From contig DATDCY010000297.1 in the NCBI GenBank assembly GCA_036524115.1, positions 1 through 12,649 on the forward strand: a DNA stretch of 12,649 nt, in the 5' to 3' direction. Positions within the stretch are counted from its first letter, which is position 1. Every line of letters begins with the position of its first letter. The position numbers and the translations under genes were made by a program. This document shows, one piece after another, positions 12,321 through 12,649 of this stretch. The notes under the pieces were generated by a model. That model was not told the origin of the DNA and did not search any database. It was given only the letters and a program-made list of their open reading frames with translations. This DNA comes from a bacterium (GTDB taxonomy: Bacteria > JAUVQV01 > DATDCY01).

Positions 12321-12649
12321 TCTTCCGGCGGTCGCGCGGGGCCGCCCCCGCCCGGCGGGAAGAAGCTGCGCCTGCCAAGCACCAGAAGCTTGAGCGCATC
12401 CAGGGCGTGCGCGAGCAGCACGAAGTCCCCGCGCGATCCGCTGCGATAGCGCCCCCGCGCGCAGACGAGCTGCCCGCCCCCGACCAGCCGCTGGAGTCGC
12501 ACGTCGAGGACGTGGCCGGCGCCGTAGCGCTCCAGCAAGCCGGCGGTCGGCAGCTCCTGCCCCGGCGCGGCCGCCAGCTCGCGCACGAGCCGGACGTGGA
12601 GCGACGTCCGGCTGAGGTTGAGGAAGATGAAGTAGCCGAATGCGAGGCC
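12317..12649 (-). CDS. Unrecognised membrane-associated protein (C-terminal part, runs off the right edge)
   Basis: The frame is open from the window edge to a TGA at 12317, giving at least 110 residues. The visible part starts inside a hydrophobic segment (GLAFGYFIFLNLSRTSLHV) that looks like a transmembrane helix. A charged region follows (VRLVRELAAAPG), then an Arg/Leu-rich module (LLERYGAGHVLDVRLQRLVG and GQLVCARGRYRSG) with the alternation of a small winged-helix-like unit. A second hydrophobic stretch (DFVLLAHALDALKLLVLG) and a Gly/Pro tail end the protein. I cannot name the family. It lies 97 bases upstream of the glycan operon on the same strand and may belong to the same locus. The true start is outside the window. 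Confidence 0.68.
   Translation of the reverse strand, partial: GLAFGYFIFLNLSRTSLHVRLVRELAAAPGQELPTAGLLERYGAGHVLDVRLQRLVGGGQLVCARGRYRSGSRGDFVLLAHALDALKLLVLGRRSFFPPGGGGPARPPED

Overview
The window is very GC-rich chromosomal DNA packed with protein-coding genes. Two lipoproteins with N-terminal lipoboxes, a secreted beta-propeller protein and sugar/membrane genes of the surface-glycan type suggest a Gram-negative bacterium. The style of the genes (FG-GAP/ASPIC, beta-helix and prealbumin-like lipoproteins, YfhO) would fit a high-GC deltaproteobacterium-like or uncultured lineage, but no marker gene is present to fix this. I see no tRNA, rRNA, CRISPR array, transposase, integrase or phage gene. 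No stretch longer than about 190 bases lacks a gene; the largest gap is 3051-3235.

Region A (1-3050, all minus strand) encodes exported proteins. The order of transcription is a secreted seven-repeat FG-GAP/VCBS protein with a C-terminal ASPIC/UnbV domain (3050-1533), a strong intrinsic terminator, a lipoprotein made of three prealbumin-like modules (1460-384), and a second lipoprotein that looks like the N-terminus of a right-handed beta-helix protein and runs off the left edge (377-<1). A sigma70-like promoter lies upstream of the FG-GAP gene.

Region B (3236-7150, plus strand) is a tight three-gene operon behind an extended -10 element: a class I SAM methyltransferase, an RmlD-like NAD(P) sugar reductase/epimerase, and a large polytopic membrane protein resembling GT-C glycosyltransferases. 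The genes overlap by 11 and 4 bases.

Region C (12219-7134, minus strand) converges on region B. It holds a second class I methyltransferase, a medium-chain zinc dehydrogenase, a family 2 glycosyltransferase and a YfhO-family membrane protein. The last two overlap by 4 bases. The YfhO gene overlaps the end of region B by 17 bases, tail to tail. A partial, unnamed membrane-associated protein (12317->12649) lies upstream of this set on the same strand, and a plausible promoter for the set sits at its stop codon.

Regions B and C mirror each other: each begins with a methyltransferase, continues with a Rossmann-fold oxidoreductase and ends in a large multi-membrane protein. The simplest reading is two converging sets for making or decorating a surface glycan. 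The GT2-YfhO pair resembles the lipid-linked-sugar synthase plus GT-C transferase pair of Gram-positive three-component glycosylation systems (CsbB-YfhO). Both junctions into the polytopic genes carry a run of 8 or 9 G just before an NTGA stop/start overlap, and the -1 frame is open through the whole upstream gene. This is the oddest feature of the window.
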